Below the pieces are notes generated by a model, which did not search any database, was not told the origin of the DNA, and saw only the letters and a program-made list of their open reading frames with translations. Position numbers and translations under genes: made by a program. From CAXQZU01 sp964228555 (lineage in GTDB: Bacteria > Planctomycetota > PLA2 > JAEUHO01), in assembly GCA_964228555.1 (NCBI GenBank), contig CAXQZU010000051.1, positions 1 to 6,846 on the forward strand: a stretch of 6,846 nucleotides of DNA, read 5' to 3'. Positions 1 through 6,193 of the stretch are shown here, piece after piece. Numbering within the stretch: the first letter of the stretch is position 1; each line of letters starts with the position of its first letter.

Positions 1-4
1 AGCC

Positions 5-298
5 ATGTTCCGCTTCCGACGTCCCAGCCTCACCAAGCGCATCGCGGCGCGCACCTCGTGGAAGCGGGCGGTGCGCCACCGGCTGGGGCTCAAGGCACCG
101 CGCGGCTGGGGCTGGATCACCAACCCCCGCAAGGCGCTGCAGAACCGCATCTACCGCCGCACCACCTTCGGCGTCGAGGACCTCGCACGCGCGGCGGGCC
201 GTGGCAAGGGCTGCCTCGTGCTGGTGCTGGCCGGCTTGCTGGCGGCAGGCGTGGCCGCCGGCCTGGTGGTGGCCCGCCTCGCGGCGACGGCGGGCTAG
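5..298 (+). CDS. Small basic protein with one C-terminal membrane helix, function unknown
   Basis: This encodes 97 residues and I recognise no characterised family. Residues 1-55 are strongly basic (many Arg and Lys) and carry a patterned stretch, LGLKAPRGWGWITNPRKAL at 27-45, followed by NRIYRRTTFG. That looks like a conserved soluble segment rather than random high-GC translation. Residues 70-92 are a continuous Leu/Val/Ala/Gly run long enough for one membrane span, leaving only a few residues behind it. The positive-inside rule suggests a tail-anchored protein with a basic cytoplasmic N-terminus. There is no signal peptide. The ATG at position 5 is the natural start, but only four bases lie upstream in the window, so a ribosome binding site cannot be checked and a slightly longer N-terminus is possible. 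The gene converges with the helicase gene and their stop codons overlap. Phage or mobile-element origin is possible but unproven. Confidence 0.7.
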   Translation: MFRFRRPSLTKRIAARTSWKRAVRHRLGLKAPRGWGWITNPRKALQNRIYRRTTFGVEDLARAAGRGKGCLVLVLAGLLAAGVAAGLVVARLAATAG

Positions 299-3200
299 GC
301 GCCACCCAGCAGGGCCACGCCCGAGCCCCCGATGCCCACGCGCCCTTGCTGGCGCAGGCGGGACAGCGACTCGGCGTGCAGCGCCCGCTGGGCACTGGTG
401 AGCGACTCCCATCCGAAGGCCTCCTGCAGCACGCGCAGCAGGTCGTCCTCGTCGATCGTCCCGGTCTCCGCCAGCGCGGCGACCACCCCCGCGTCGTACT
501 CGCCCGGATGCAGGCGCGCGGCCGGGATGCCCGTGCCCGACCGCGAGCGGGCCACGGCCACGCCGCCTGCCGTCCACCAGAAGACACGATCCGTGCGCAG
601 CGACGCGTCCCGCTGCAGCACGGCCAGCGCCTGCTCGAGGCGCTCGCGCAGCCGGGCACCGCTGCGCTGGTGGCCGAAGGCCTGCAGCACGCGAGCCTGC
701 AAGTCGTCCTCGTGCAGCGGTCCTTCCTCTCGCACCACCTCACGCATGGCGCGCAGGACGGCCTCGAGCTCTGCGTCCAGCAGGTTGCCCGGGCCCGTGC
801 GCGGGCGCGCCTCGCGATAGGCCGGGAAGCCCACGCGCCCGCGCGCCGTCGGCGCCGCGGACACGCCGGCCGCGAGCGAGGGCGCGGGCTCCCCCACCGC
901 CTGGACAGACTGGGGCGCGGCTGCTCTGCCAGCCTGCCCCGCCTGCCGCTCCTCGCGTGCGGCGCGCGTGGCCGCGTCGATCTGCAGCCGCAGGCGCTCC
1001 ATGACGGCCTTGCGGTCGTGCCACCAGTCCAGCGACCACACGCGCACGAGGCGCCAGCCCAGCCCGCGCAGCACCTCGTCGCGCAGCCGGTCGCGGTCGC
1101 GGGCCGACTCGGCGCTGTGGTAGGCCACGCCGTCGGCCTCGATGCCGCACACGAAGCGGCCCGGCACCTCGGGGTCCAGCACGCCGATGTCGATGCGGTA
1201 GCCGGCCACGCCCACCTGCGGCTGCACGCGGTAGCCCGCCTCCTGCAGCGCCTGCACCATCTCGGCCTCCAGCGGCGACTCGGTGGCGGCCGTGGCCGCG
1301 ATGGTCTCGCTGCCCTCCATGCTGCCGGTCTCGGCATAGCGCAGGAACGCGCGCAGCAGCTGCGCGCCCATGCTGCGGGCCGATGAGATGTCGATGTCCT
1401 CGGCCCGCATGCTGCTGAACACCACCATGCGCTCGCGCGCGCGCGTGGTGAGCACGTTGAGGCGCCGCGCGCCGTTGGGCCCGTTGACCGGCCCGAAGTT
1501 CTGCCGCAGGCGCCCGTCGGCACTGCGCCCGTAGGTGATGCTCAGGAAGATGACGTCGCGCTCGTCGCCCTGCACCGACTCGAGGTTCTTGACGAAGAAG
1601 GGCTCGTGCGCGTCGCTGACGAGCCAGGCCTCCAGGTCGGGGTCGGCGCGACGGCGGCCCTCGAGCTCGTCCTGCACGGCCAGCTGCTGGGCCAGCGAGA
1701 AGGTGCCCACGCCCAGCGACTGGTCGGGATGCGTGCGGGCGTGCTCCACCACCGCGTCCACCACGCGCCGGGCCTCGGCCCGGTTGGTGCCGCTGCCCTC
1801 GTAGACGCCCTCCGGCACGTGCACGAAGGACAGCCCGCGCACGCGCCGGTCGGTGTTCACGCCCGGGAAGGTGTAGAGGCGCGACTCGTAGAAGTGGCGG
1901 TTGCTGTAGGCGATGAGCGACTCGTGGCGGCTGCGGTAGTGCCAGCGCAGGTCGGTGCCGTGCAGGCCCGCGGCCAGCGCGTGCTCCAGCACGCTCTCGT
2001 GCTCCTCGTAGGGCAGCGCGTCAGGGTCGTCGCTGGCCACGGCCTGCACCTGGCCCGTCTGCACGGCGAAGAAGCTCGTCGGGGGCAGCTGCTTGGGGTC
2101 GCCCACCACCACCAGCTGGCGGCCGCGCGCGATGGCCCCCAGCGCGTCCTCGGGCGTCAGCTGCGAGGCCTCGTCGAAGATTACGATGTCGAAGGTGGTG
2201 CCGGCCGAAAGGCACATCGCCACCGTCAGCGGCGACATCAGGAAGCAGGGCTTGAGCGCCCGGATGGCCTGCCCGGCCTCGCGCATCAGCTGGCGCAGCG
2301 GCGCGTGGCCCTTCTGGCGGGCCAGCTGCCCGCGCAGGAAGGTCACCTCGTGGGCGATCTGCGGCGAGGCCAGCCGCTGCTGGGCCTGCGTCTTGAGCTT
2401 CTCCGCCAGCCGCCCGCGGTGGTAGCGCACGGCCTCGGCGTCCAGGCGGCGGAACTCGGCGATGTTCTCCTGGTGCGTGCTGCCGCGGAAGCGCGCCAGC
2501 GCCGGCTCGGCGGCCATGCGCTCATCGAGCCAGCGCTCCAGGAAGCGCCGCTCGAAGGCCAGGCCCAGGTCATCCCACGGCACGCGCCCGGCCTCGGCCT
2601 CCTCCAGCACGGGCGCCGCCAGCCCCGCACGCAGCTCGCTGCGCAGGCGCTGGAACTCGCCCCACGCACGCCACCCGCCCGGGTCGGCCTCCAGCGCGGC
2701 CACGCGTGCCAGCGCCTGCGCGAGCGGGCCCTCCTGCAGCCACGTCGCCGGCGCCTCGACCTGCGCGGCCAGCGTGCGCAGCGCCGCCTCCAGCGCCTGC
2801 GCCGCCGCGCCCAGCCGCTCGCAGGCGCCGGCGGCCGGGGCCACGCGCGCGGCCTCCAGCAGCCCGCAGGCCTCCGGCCCCAGCGCGAGCGCGCGCACGA
2901 GGTCGCGCCACGCCACGAGCCAGCGGGCGCGCCCGGCCAGGGCAGCCCAGTCGCTGGCCGCGCCGCGCCCGGCCGCCCCGAAGAGCGCCGGTCCCTGCGC
3001 GTCGGCCCCCAGCGCCGCCCGTGCCTGCTCGGCGCGCAGCGCCGCGCGCAACGCCGCGGCCGCGTGGGCCGCATCGCGCCAGCCGCCCGCCACCATCGCC
3101 TTGCGCAGGCGGCCTCGCGCCCCGTGCCAGGCCGGCACCAGCCAGCGCCACGCGCTGGCGGCACGCGCCTCGACCTCGGCGGCGGCCGGCACCAGCGACG

Positions 3201-5193
3201 CGAGGGCGGCGCCCACGGCCGCGTCGCCGCCGGCGCCCGCGCCCGTGCGGGCGGCCGCGAGGAAGGGCTCCCCCGCCGCGGCGTCGGCCACGTAGCCCTC
3301 GCCGCGCGCGACGAGGGCCGCCGCCGCCGCCTCGTCGGCCCCGGCCAGCCACGCGGCAGCCAGCGCGGGCTCCACGCCCCCGGCCTCGCGCAGCAGGGCG
3401 GCCAGCCGGCCCAGCTGCAGCGCGTGCGAGAGCGTGAGCGTGGCGGGCAGGGGGAGGCTCGCGCGCACGGCCTCCAGCGCCTCGGCGAGCGCGCGTGCGC
3501 GCTGGCCGGCCTCGCGCAACGCGTCGCCCAGCCGGTCGCGCGCATCCAGCCTGAGCTCGGTGGCCTGCATGCCGCGCCAGGCGTGCGTGGCGGGCACGGG
3601 CAGGGCCTTGGCCGCCCCCTCCAGCTCGGCGAGGCGGGCCAGCTGGGCCTGGAAGGCCTCGCGCGAGACGCCCGCCACCCCCAGCACGCAGCGCGTGGCG
3701 GGCGCAGCCGACAGGCGCGCCAGCCGCCCCATGACGCCGTAGGCCGACATGCCCAGCGGCTCCACCTCGTGGTGCAGCGCCGACTGGTAGTCGTTGAGGC
3801 GGTCACGCACCTCCTTGAGCCGCGCCGCATCCAGCGGCGCCGGGCGCTGCGCGGACAGCGTGGCTTCCAGCGAGCGGCGCAGCTCGGCCACCACGGCGGC
3901 CTTGCTGGCCTTGCCGCTGTGCACCTCGAAGCAGGATGCGCCCAGCCCCACGCGCTTGAGGCGCTCGTAGACGACATTGAGCGCTGCCTGCTTCTCGGCC
4001 ACGAACAGCACCGTCTTGCCCGCGTCCAGCGCCGAGGCCACGATGTTGACGATGGTCTGGCTCTTGCCCGTGCCGGGCGGCCCGATCACCACCATCGGGT
4101 GGCCGCGCACGACCGCCTGCACGGCACGCAGCTGCGAGGAATCCGCGTCCAGCACCAGCGTGTGCTGCTCGACGGGGGCCTCGGCGTCCAGGTCCAGCGC
4201 GTCGATGCCCGGCGGCCGCGTCATGCCCGTAGCGGTGCCGTCGCGTCCCGCCAGCGTGCGCACCAGCGGGTGGCCGGCGAACGCGTCTGCGTTGCGACCC
4301 AGGTCCTGGTGCATCACGAACTTCTGGAACGAGAAGATGCCCAGCAGGCAGTCGCCCGTCACGCCCCAGCCGTCCTTGCTGCCCACCAGCCGCCCCACCT
4401 CCTGCAGCCAGGCGGCGGGATCGAAGTCGCGCGCGCCGGCCTCGTCGGCGTCCGGCCCGGGCGGCAGCACGAGGCCGTGCTGGGCGCGCAGGTACTCGAC
4501 CAGCGCCGGGTTCACCACGGGGTCGTCGGCGCCGCGCGCGACGCGCCAGCCCTCGCGCCCGTCGCGCTCCAGCGCGGCCGGCACCAGCAGCAGCGGCGCC
4601 AGCCGCACCTCCTGCGCCGACTCGCTCTCGCGGAAGCACAGGAAGCCCAGCGCCAGGAACAGCGTGTTGACGCCTTGCTCCTCCTGCGAGGAACGCGTGG
4701 TGTCCGCGAGGCGCAGCGCGCGCGTGGCCAGCGCCTCGGCCGTCAGGCTGACGTCCAGCCACGCGTCGCGGTGCGCCGCGGCCCCCGCCTCGCCCAGCGG
4801 CCCGCCACTGCCGAAGGCCGGCAGGCCCGCCGCACGGGCCGAGCGCGCCCGCCCCGGCGCGCCGCGCGCGCTGCCCGCCCCCGGGGCTGCCCCCGGGGCC
4901 GGCGCCGGGGCCTCCGCGGGCGGGCCGAGGCCCTCGCCGGCCGGCACGACGCCGTCCGCGGCCCCCGGCCGCGCCGGCAGGTCGCCCTCGGCCTCCGCCC
5001 CCACGCCGCGCAGGCGCAGCCGCGCGCCGCGGGTCACGAGCGCGTCCCACACCGCCACCGGGTGCTCGCCCACCACCTCGATGGCGCCGCCCCGGGAGCC
5101 CGGCTTGTAGTTCAGCAGGCGCGAACGCATGCTCGTGTCGACGAGCGCCGCGCGGCAGGTGTCGAGGAAAGCCTTGGCCAGCGCGCTGTTCAT
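295..5193 (-). CDS. DUF4011-type SF1 helicase fused to a Vsr/MTES_1575-like nuclease and DUF3320 domain
   Basis: This encodes 1632 residues, a predicted ATP-driven DNA or RNA helicase-nuclease acting in the cytoplasm, probably against foreign nucleic acid (role inferred from the family). Residues 10-62 and 144-250 match DUF4011 (DTSMRSRLLNYK at 19-30; LFLALGFLCFRESE at 178-191), split by a Gly/Ala/Pro-rich insert at about 64-142. Helicase motifs seen: Q354 of DSSQL, Walker A GPPGTGKS 371-378, VLFVAEK 395-401, Walker B DEASQ 1007-1011, GDPKQLPP 1031-1038, WHYRSRHE 1084-1091, QGDERDVIFLS from 1208, and LNVLTTRAR 1245-1253. Residues 470-880 are an Ala-rich, probably helical insertion. The nuclease spans 1306-1392: E1309, D1335 (RIDIG), E1352 and D1354 (GIEADG), H1359, then ARDRDRLR and LGWRLVRVWSLDWW. 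DUF3320-like sequence fills 1469-1632. The ATG at 5193 was chosen because homology begins there and AGGAG lies 11 nt upstream. The frame stays open to 5433 but that part has no family features. All catalytic residues appear intact. SF1 helicase-Vsr defence proteins are its closest conceptual match. Confidence 0.95.
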   Translation of the reverse strand: MNSALAKAFLDTCRAALVDTSMRSRLLNYKPGSRGGAIEVVGEHPVAVWDALVTRGARLRLRGVGAEAEGDLPARPGAADGVVPAGEGLGPPAEAPAPAPGAAPGAGSARGAPGRARSARAAGLPAFGSGGPLGEAGAAAHRDAWLDVSLTAEALATRALRLADTTRSSQEEQGVNTLFLALGFLCFRESESAQEVRLAPLLLVPAALERDGREGWRVARGADDPVVNPALVEYLRAQHGLVLPPGPDADEAGARDFDPAAWLQEVGRLVGSKDGWGVTGDCLLGIFSFQKFVMHQDLGRNADAFAGHPLVRTLAGRDGTATGMTRPPGIDALDLDAEAPVEQHTLVLDADSSQLRAVQAVVRGHPMVVIGPPGTGKSQTIVNIVASALDAGKTVLFVAEKQAALNVVYERLKRVGLGASCFEVHSGKASKAAVVAELRRSLEATLSAQRPAPLDAARLKEVRDRLNDYQSALHHEVEPLGMSAYGVMGRLARLSAAPATRCVLGVAGVSREAFQAQLARLAELEGAAKALPVPATHAWRGMQATELRLDARDRLGDALREAGQRARALAEALEAVRASLPLPATLTLSHALQLGRLAALLREAGGVEPALAAAWLAGADEAAAAALVARGEGYVADAAAGEPFLAAARTGAGAGGDAAVGAALASLVPAAAEVEARAASAWRWLVPAWHGARGRLRKAMVAGGWRDAAHAAAALRAALRAEQARAALGADAQGPALFGAAGRGAASDWAALAGRARWLVAWRDLVRALALGPEACGLLEAARVAPAAGACERLGAAAQALEAALRTLAAQVEAPATWLQEGPLAQALARVAALEADPGGWRAWGEFQRLRSELRAGLAAPVLEEAEAGRVPWDDLGLAFERRFLERWLDERMAAEPALARFRGSTHQENIAEFRRLDAEAVRYHRGRLAEKLKTQAQQRLASPQIAHEVTFLRGQLARQKGHAPLRQLMREAGQAIRALKPCFLMSPLTVAMCLSAGTTFDIVIFDEASQLTPEDALGAIARGRQLVVVGDPKQLPPTSFFAVQTGQVQAVASDDPDALPYEEHESVLEHALAAGLHGTDLRWHYRSRHESLIAYSNRHFYESRLYTFPGVNTDRRVRGLSFVHVPEGVYEGSGTNRAEARRVVDAVVEHARTHPDQSLGVGTFSLAQQLAVQDELEGRRRADPDLEAWLVSDAHEPFFVKNLESVQGDERDVIFLSITYGRSADGRLRQNFGPVNGPNGARRLNVLTTRARERMVVFSSMRAEDIDISSARSMGAQLLRAFLRYAETGSMEGSETIAATAATESPLEAEMVQALQEAGYRVQPQVGVAGYRIDIGVLDPEVPGRFVCGIEADGVAYHSAESARDRDRLRDEVLRGLGWRLVRVWSLDWWHDRKAVMERLRLQIDAATRAAREERQAGQAGRAAAPQSVQAVGEPAPSLAAGVSAAPTARGRVGFPAYREARPRTGPGNLLDAELEAVLRAMREVVREEGPLHEDDLQARVLQAFGHQRSGARLRERLEQALAVLQRDASLRTDRVFWWTAGGVAVARSRSGTGIPAARLHPGEYDAGVVAALAETGTIDEDDLLRVLQEAFGWESLTSAQRALHAESLSRLRQQGRVGIGGSGVALLGGA
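4877..4900. repeat. Tandem 12-bp repeat within the helicase linker
   Basis: Two adjacent 12-mers read GCCCCCGGGGCT and GCCCCCGGGGCC, differing only in the last base. Each contains the palindrome GCCCCGGGGC-like core. On the minus strand they encode repeated Ala-Pro-Gly-Ala units inside the low-complexity insert that splits the DUF4011 region of the helicase. The unit is a multiple of three, so copy-number slippage would change linker length without breaking the frame. There is no sign that it has any function of its own. Confidence 0.6.
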
Positions 5194-5204
5194 GCGGTCC
5201 GACG

Positions 5205-5209
5205 CTCCT
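5205..5209 (-). promoter_or_regulatory. Ribosome binding site of the helicase gene
   Basis: On the minus strand the sequence AGGAG lies 11 nt before the ATG at 5193. This is slightly long spacing but acceptable. It supports the start at 5193 over the open upstream extension reaching 5433, whose first residues show no family similarity and a composition expected of non-coding GC-rich DNA. Confidence 0.55.
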
Positions 5210-5216
5210 GCAGCGC

Positions 5217-5244
5217 AGTATCCCCCCCTGCGCGCCTGCCGCAA
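5217..5244 (-). promoter_or_regulatory. Candidate sigma-70-like promoter for the helicase gene
   Basis: On the minus strand, TTGCGG (5244-5239) and GATACT (5222-5217) are separated by 16 bp. The -10 box matches TATAAT at 4 of 6 positions and the -35 box matches TTGACA at 3 of 6. The -10 is the only slightly AT-containing spot in the divergent spacer. Transcription would begin near 5210, leaving a leader of under 20 nt that still contains the AGGAG. The match is weak and could be chance. Confidence 0.25.
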
Positions 5245-5311
5245 CTCCGGCCCGGGCCGGCGGCCACCGTCGCGCGCGACGTGGCGTGGCCCGGCACGCC
5301 GCCCGCTGCGG

Positions 5312-5608
5312 GTGCTGAGGGCCGCGGCACCCACGCACCCCTCGAGGGCGACCCCGCCCCCGGTCGAGCGCGAGGCGCGCCTGCCCCGGCCCGGCGGGGT
5401 TCTGACCAGGACGTTCCAGGGCAAGGAGGTCAAGGTCCAGGTCCTCGACGCCGGGTTCGGCTACGAGGGGAAGACCTGGCGCTCGCTCTCCGCGATCGCG
5501 AAGGCGGGCACGGGCACGAGCTGGAACGGGCTCCTCTTCTTCCGACTGCAGGCCCGCGCGAAGCAGCCGAAGGACGCGGCGCCCGCCGCGAAGGACGGTG
5601 CGAAGTGA
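5312..5608 (+). CDS. Shortened DUF2924-like protein keeping only the RAMA-like C-terminal module
   Basis: This gives 98 residues from a GTG start. Residues 27-79 are recognisable: LPRPGGVLTRTFQGKEV, then a Phe/Tyr-rich strand (GFGYEGKTW), then SLSAIAKAGTGTSWNGLLFF. This is the conserved C-terminal half of DUF2924, a family common in phage-like and recombinase-linked loci. It also resembles RAMA domains, which accompany restriction enzymes and adenine methylases (family knowledge). The usual N-terminal helical half of DUF2924, which brings family members to roughly 130-200 residues, is absent in all three plus-strand frames upstream. The tail at 80-98 is Lys/Ala-rich. The start is uncertain: no Shine-Dalgarno precedes GTG 5312. 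The only other in-frame choice outside the helicase gene is the ATG at 5192, which overlaps the divergent start codon and also lacks a ribosome site. This may be a truncated remnant or a genuine minimal protein. It is coupled to the next gene. Confidence 0.6.
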   Translation: MLRAAAPTHPSRATPPPVEREARLPRPGGVLTRTFQGKEVKVQVLDAGFGYEGKTWRSLSAIAKAGTGTSWNGLLFFRLQARAKQPKDAAPAAKDGAK

Positions 5609-5994
5609 GCCGCGCCGACGAGGCCCCGGACACGGTCGCGCGCCTCAACGCCCTCGCCGGGGGGAAGATCCTCGGCGCGACGATGGGCGACGGGGGCTTC
5701 CCCGCCGTGCTGGTCCGCATGCCCAGCGGAACCGAGTTCTGGGTCGACCTTCAGAGCGACCCCGAGGGCAACGGCCCCGGGTTCGCCCCGGCCGAGTCCG
5801 CCGACCCCGATCGCAGGATCCGCCGCATCGCGGACTGGGCCGGGCGCCACGACCAGTGGGCCGCCCAGACCGCCGTCGACGTCCGGGCCCGGGCGGCCGA
5901 GGTCGAGGGGCGCTTCGGGCACCTGGAGGAGCGCGTGACCCGGCTCTTCGCCGCCATCGGGGAGCATCGGATCAAGTGGGGCATCGTGGCCTAG
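5605..5994 (+). CDS. Unrecognised 129-residue protein, translationally coupled to the DUF2924-like gene
   Basis: I do not recognise the family. The GTG at 5605 overlaps the preceding TGA as GTGA, and AAGGA (5591-5595) lies 9 nt upstream, a classic coupled start. Residues 15-60 look like a beta-rich domain: LAGGKILGAT, GGFPAVLVRMPSGTEFWVDL, then a striking SDPEGNGPGF turn at 51-60. Residues 66-122 are charged and probably helical, with a heptad-like run (VEGRFGHLEERVTRLFAAI) suggesting a coiled coil or dimerisation helix. There is no signal peptide or membrane segment, so it is likely cytoplasmic. Its coding reality rests on the overlap, the ribosome site and plausible amphipathic structure. 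Its frame also stays open far upstream across the helicase antisense strand, so open length alone is not evidence. It might modulate or partner the RAMA-like protein, but that is only inferred from the overlap. Confidence 0.7.
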   Translation: MSRADEAPDTVARLNALAGGKILGATMGDGGFPAVLVRMPSGTEFWVDLQSDPEGNGPGFAPAESADPDRRIRRIADWAGRHDQWAAQTAVDVRARAAEVEGRFGHLEERVTRLFAAIGEHRIKWGIVA

Positions 5995-6004
5995 GTTGTC
6001 GGTA

Positions 6005-6019
6005 CCGCGGCGGCCGCGG
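6005..6019. repeat. 15-bp GC palindrome just after the unknown gene
   Basis: CCGCGGC and GCCGCGG are perfect inverted copies around a single G. As RNA it could form a 6-bp all-GC stem with a CGG loop, 11 nt after the TAG at 5994. There is no following U-run, so it is not a standard intrinsic terminator. It may be an operator, a weak transcript-end structure, or simple GC-rich coincidence. Confidence 0.3.
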
Positions 6020-6183
6020 CGATAGCTTGGGCGGCGCGGTGATTCCACGGCGCCGCACGGGCGCACGAGGCAGAGGCGGCGATCCCCGGGGTGAACCGAG
6101 GTTTCCCCCCGCAGAGCGACCTCCCGGATAGCGACGGGACACCCCATCCGCTAGCATCGCGGAACTGCCCTGGGCGGGGTAGC

Positions 6184-6188
6184 GGAGG
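6184..6188 (+). promoter_or_regulatory. Ribosome binding site of the restriction nuclease gene
   Basis: GGAGG lies 5 nt before the ATG at 6194. It is a strong Shine-Dalgarno match and fixes the start of the truncated nuclease gene, which otherwise has no stop in the window to define it. Confidence 0.7.
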
Positions 6189-6193
6189 CGTGC

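Larger units (their letters stand above)
5995..6193. other. Intergenic spacer before the restriction nuclease gene
   Basis: This 199-bp stretch has no convincing gene, RNA or terminator. It contains the palindrome at 6005-6019, a small imperfect inverted repeat AACC-GA-GGTT at 6094-6103, and TAGCAT at 6152-6157 as a possible -10 box without a good -35. The drop in GC content begins roughly here or at the following start codon, so a recombination boundary could lie in this spacer. No direct repeats that would mark an attachment site are visible. Confidence 0.5.

Noticed and set aside
117..1523. A long alternative minus-strand frame overlapping the nuclease end of the helicase
   Set aside because: Its translation is Arg/Ala/Pro/Cys-rich without domains, while the other frame carries the intact helicase motifs V-VI and nuclease core.
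5191..5194. CATG giving overlapping start codons on both strands
   Set aside because: The plus-strand ATG at 5192 has no ribosome site and its first 50 or so residues show no family similarity, so a designed overlapping divergent start is not supported.
5194..5433. An 80-residue N-terminal extension of the helicase to an ATG at 5433
   Set aside because: Family similarity begins at residue 1 of the 5193 start, which has an AGGAG. The extension is Arg/Gly-rich, without features, and runs into the opposite-strand DUF2924-like module.
1606..5604. A plus-strand frame that stays open for about 4 kb opposite the helicase gene
   Set aside because: It is antisense to a protein with clear domain motifs in order. 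Its translation is a monotonous Arg/Ala/Gly/His/Gln mixture, the known artefact of GC-rich codon bias. Only its last 390 bases, from GTG 5605, look like a real gene.
6021..6134. GATAGC occurring twice in the spacer as a possible direct repeat or attachment site
   Set aside because: Six matching bases within about 110 bp are expected by chance, and no longer repeat or integrase gene accompanies them.
5461..6147. A minus-strand open frame opposite the unknown gene and spacer
   Set aside because: It has no recognisable motif. The plus-strand genes there have a coupled GTGA overlap, a ribosome site and a recognisable DUF2924-type segment.
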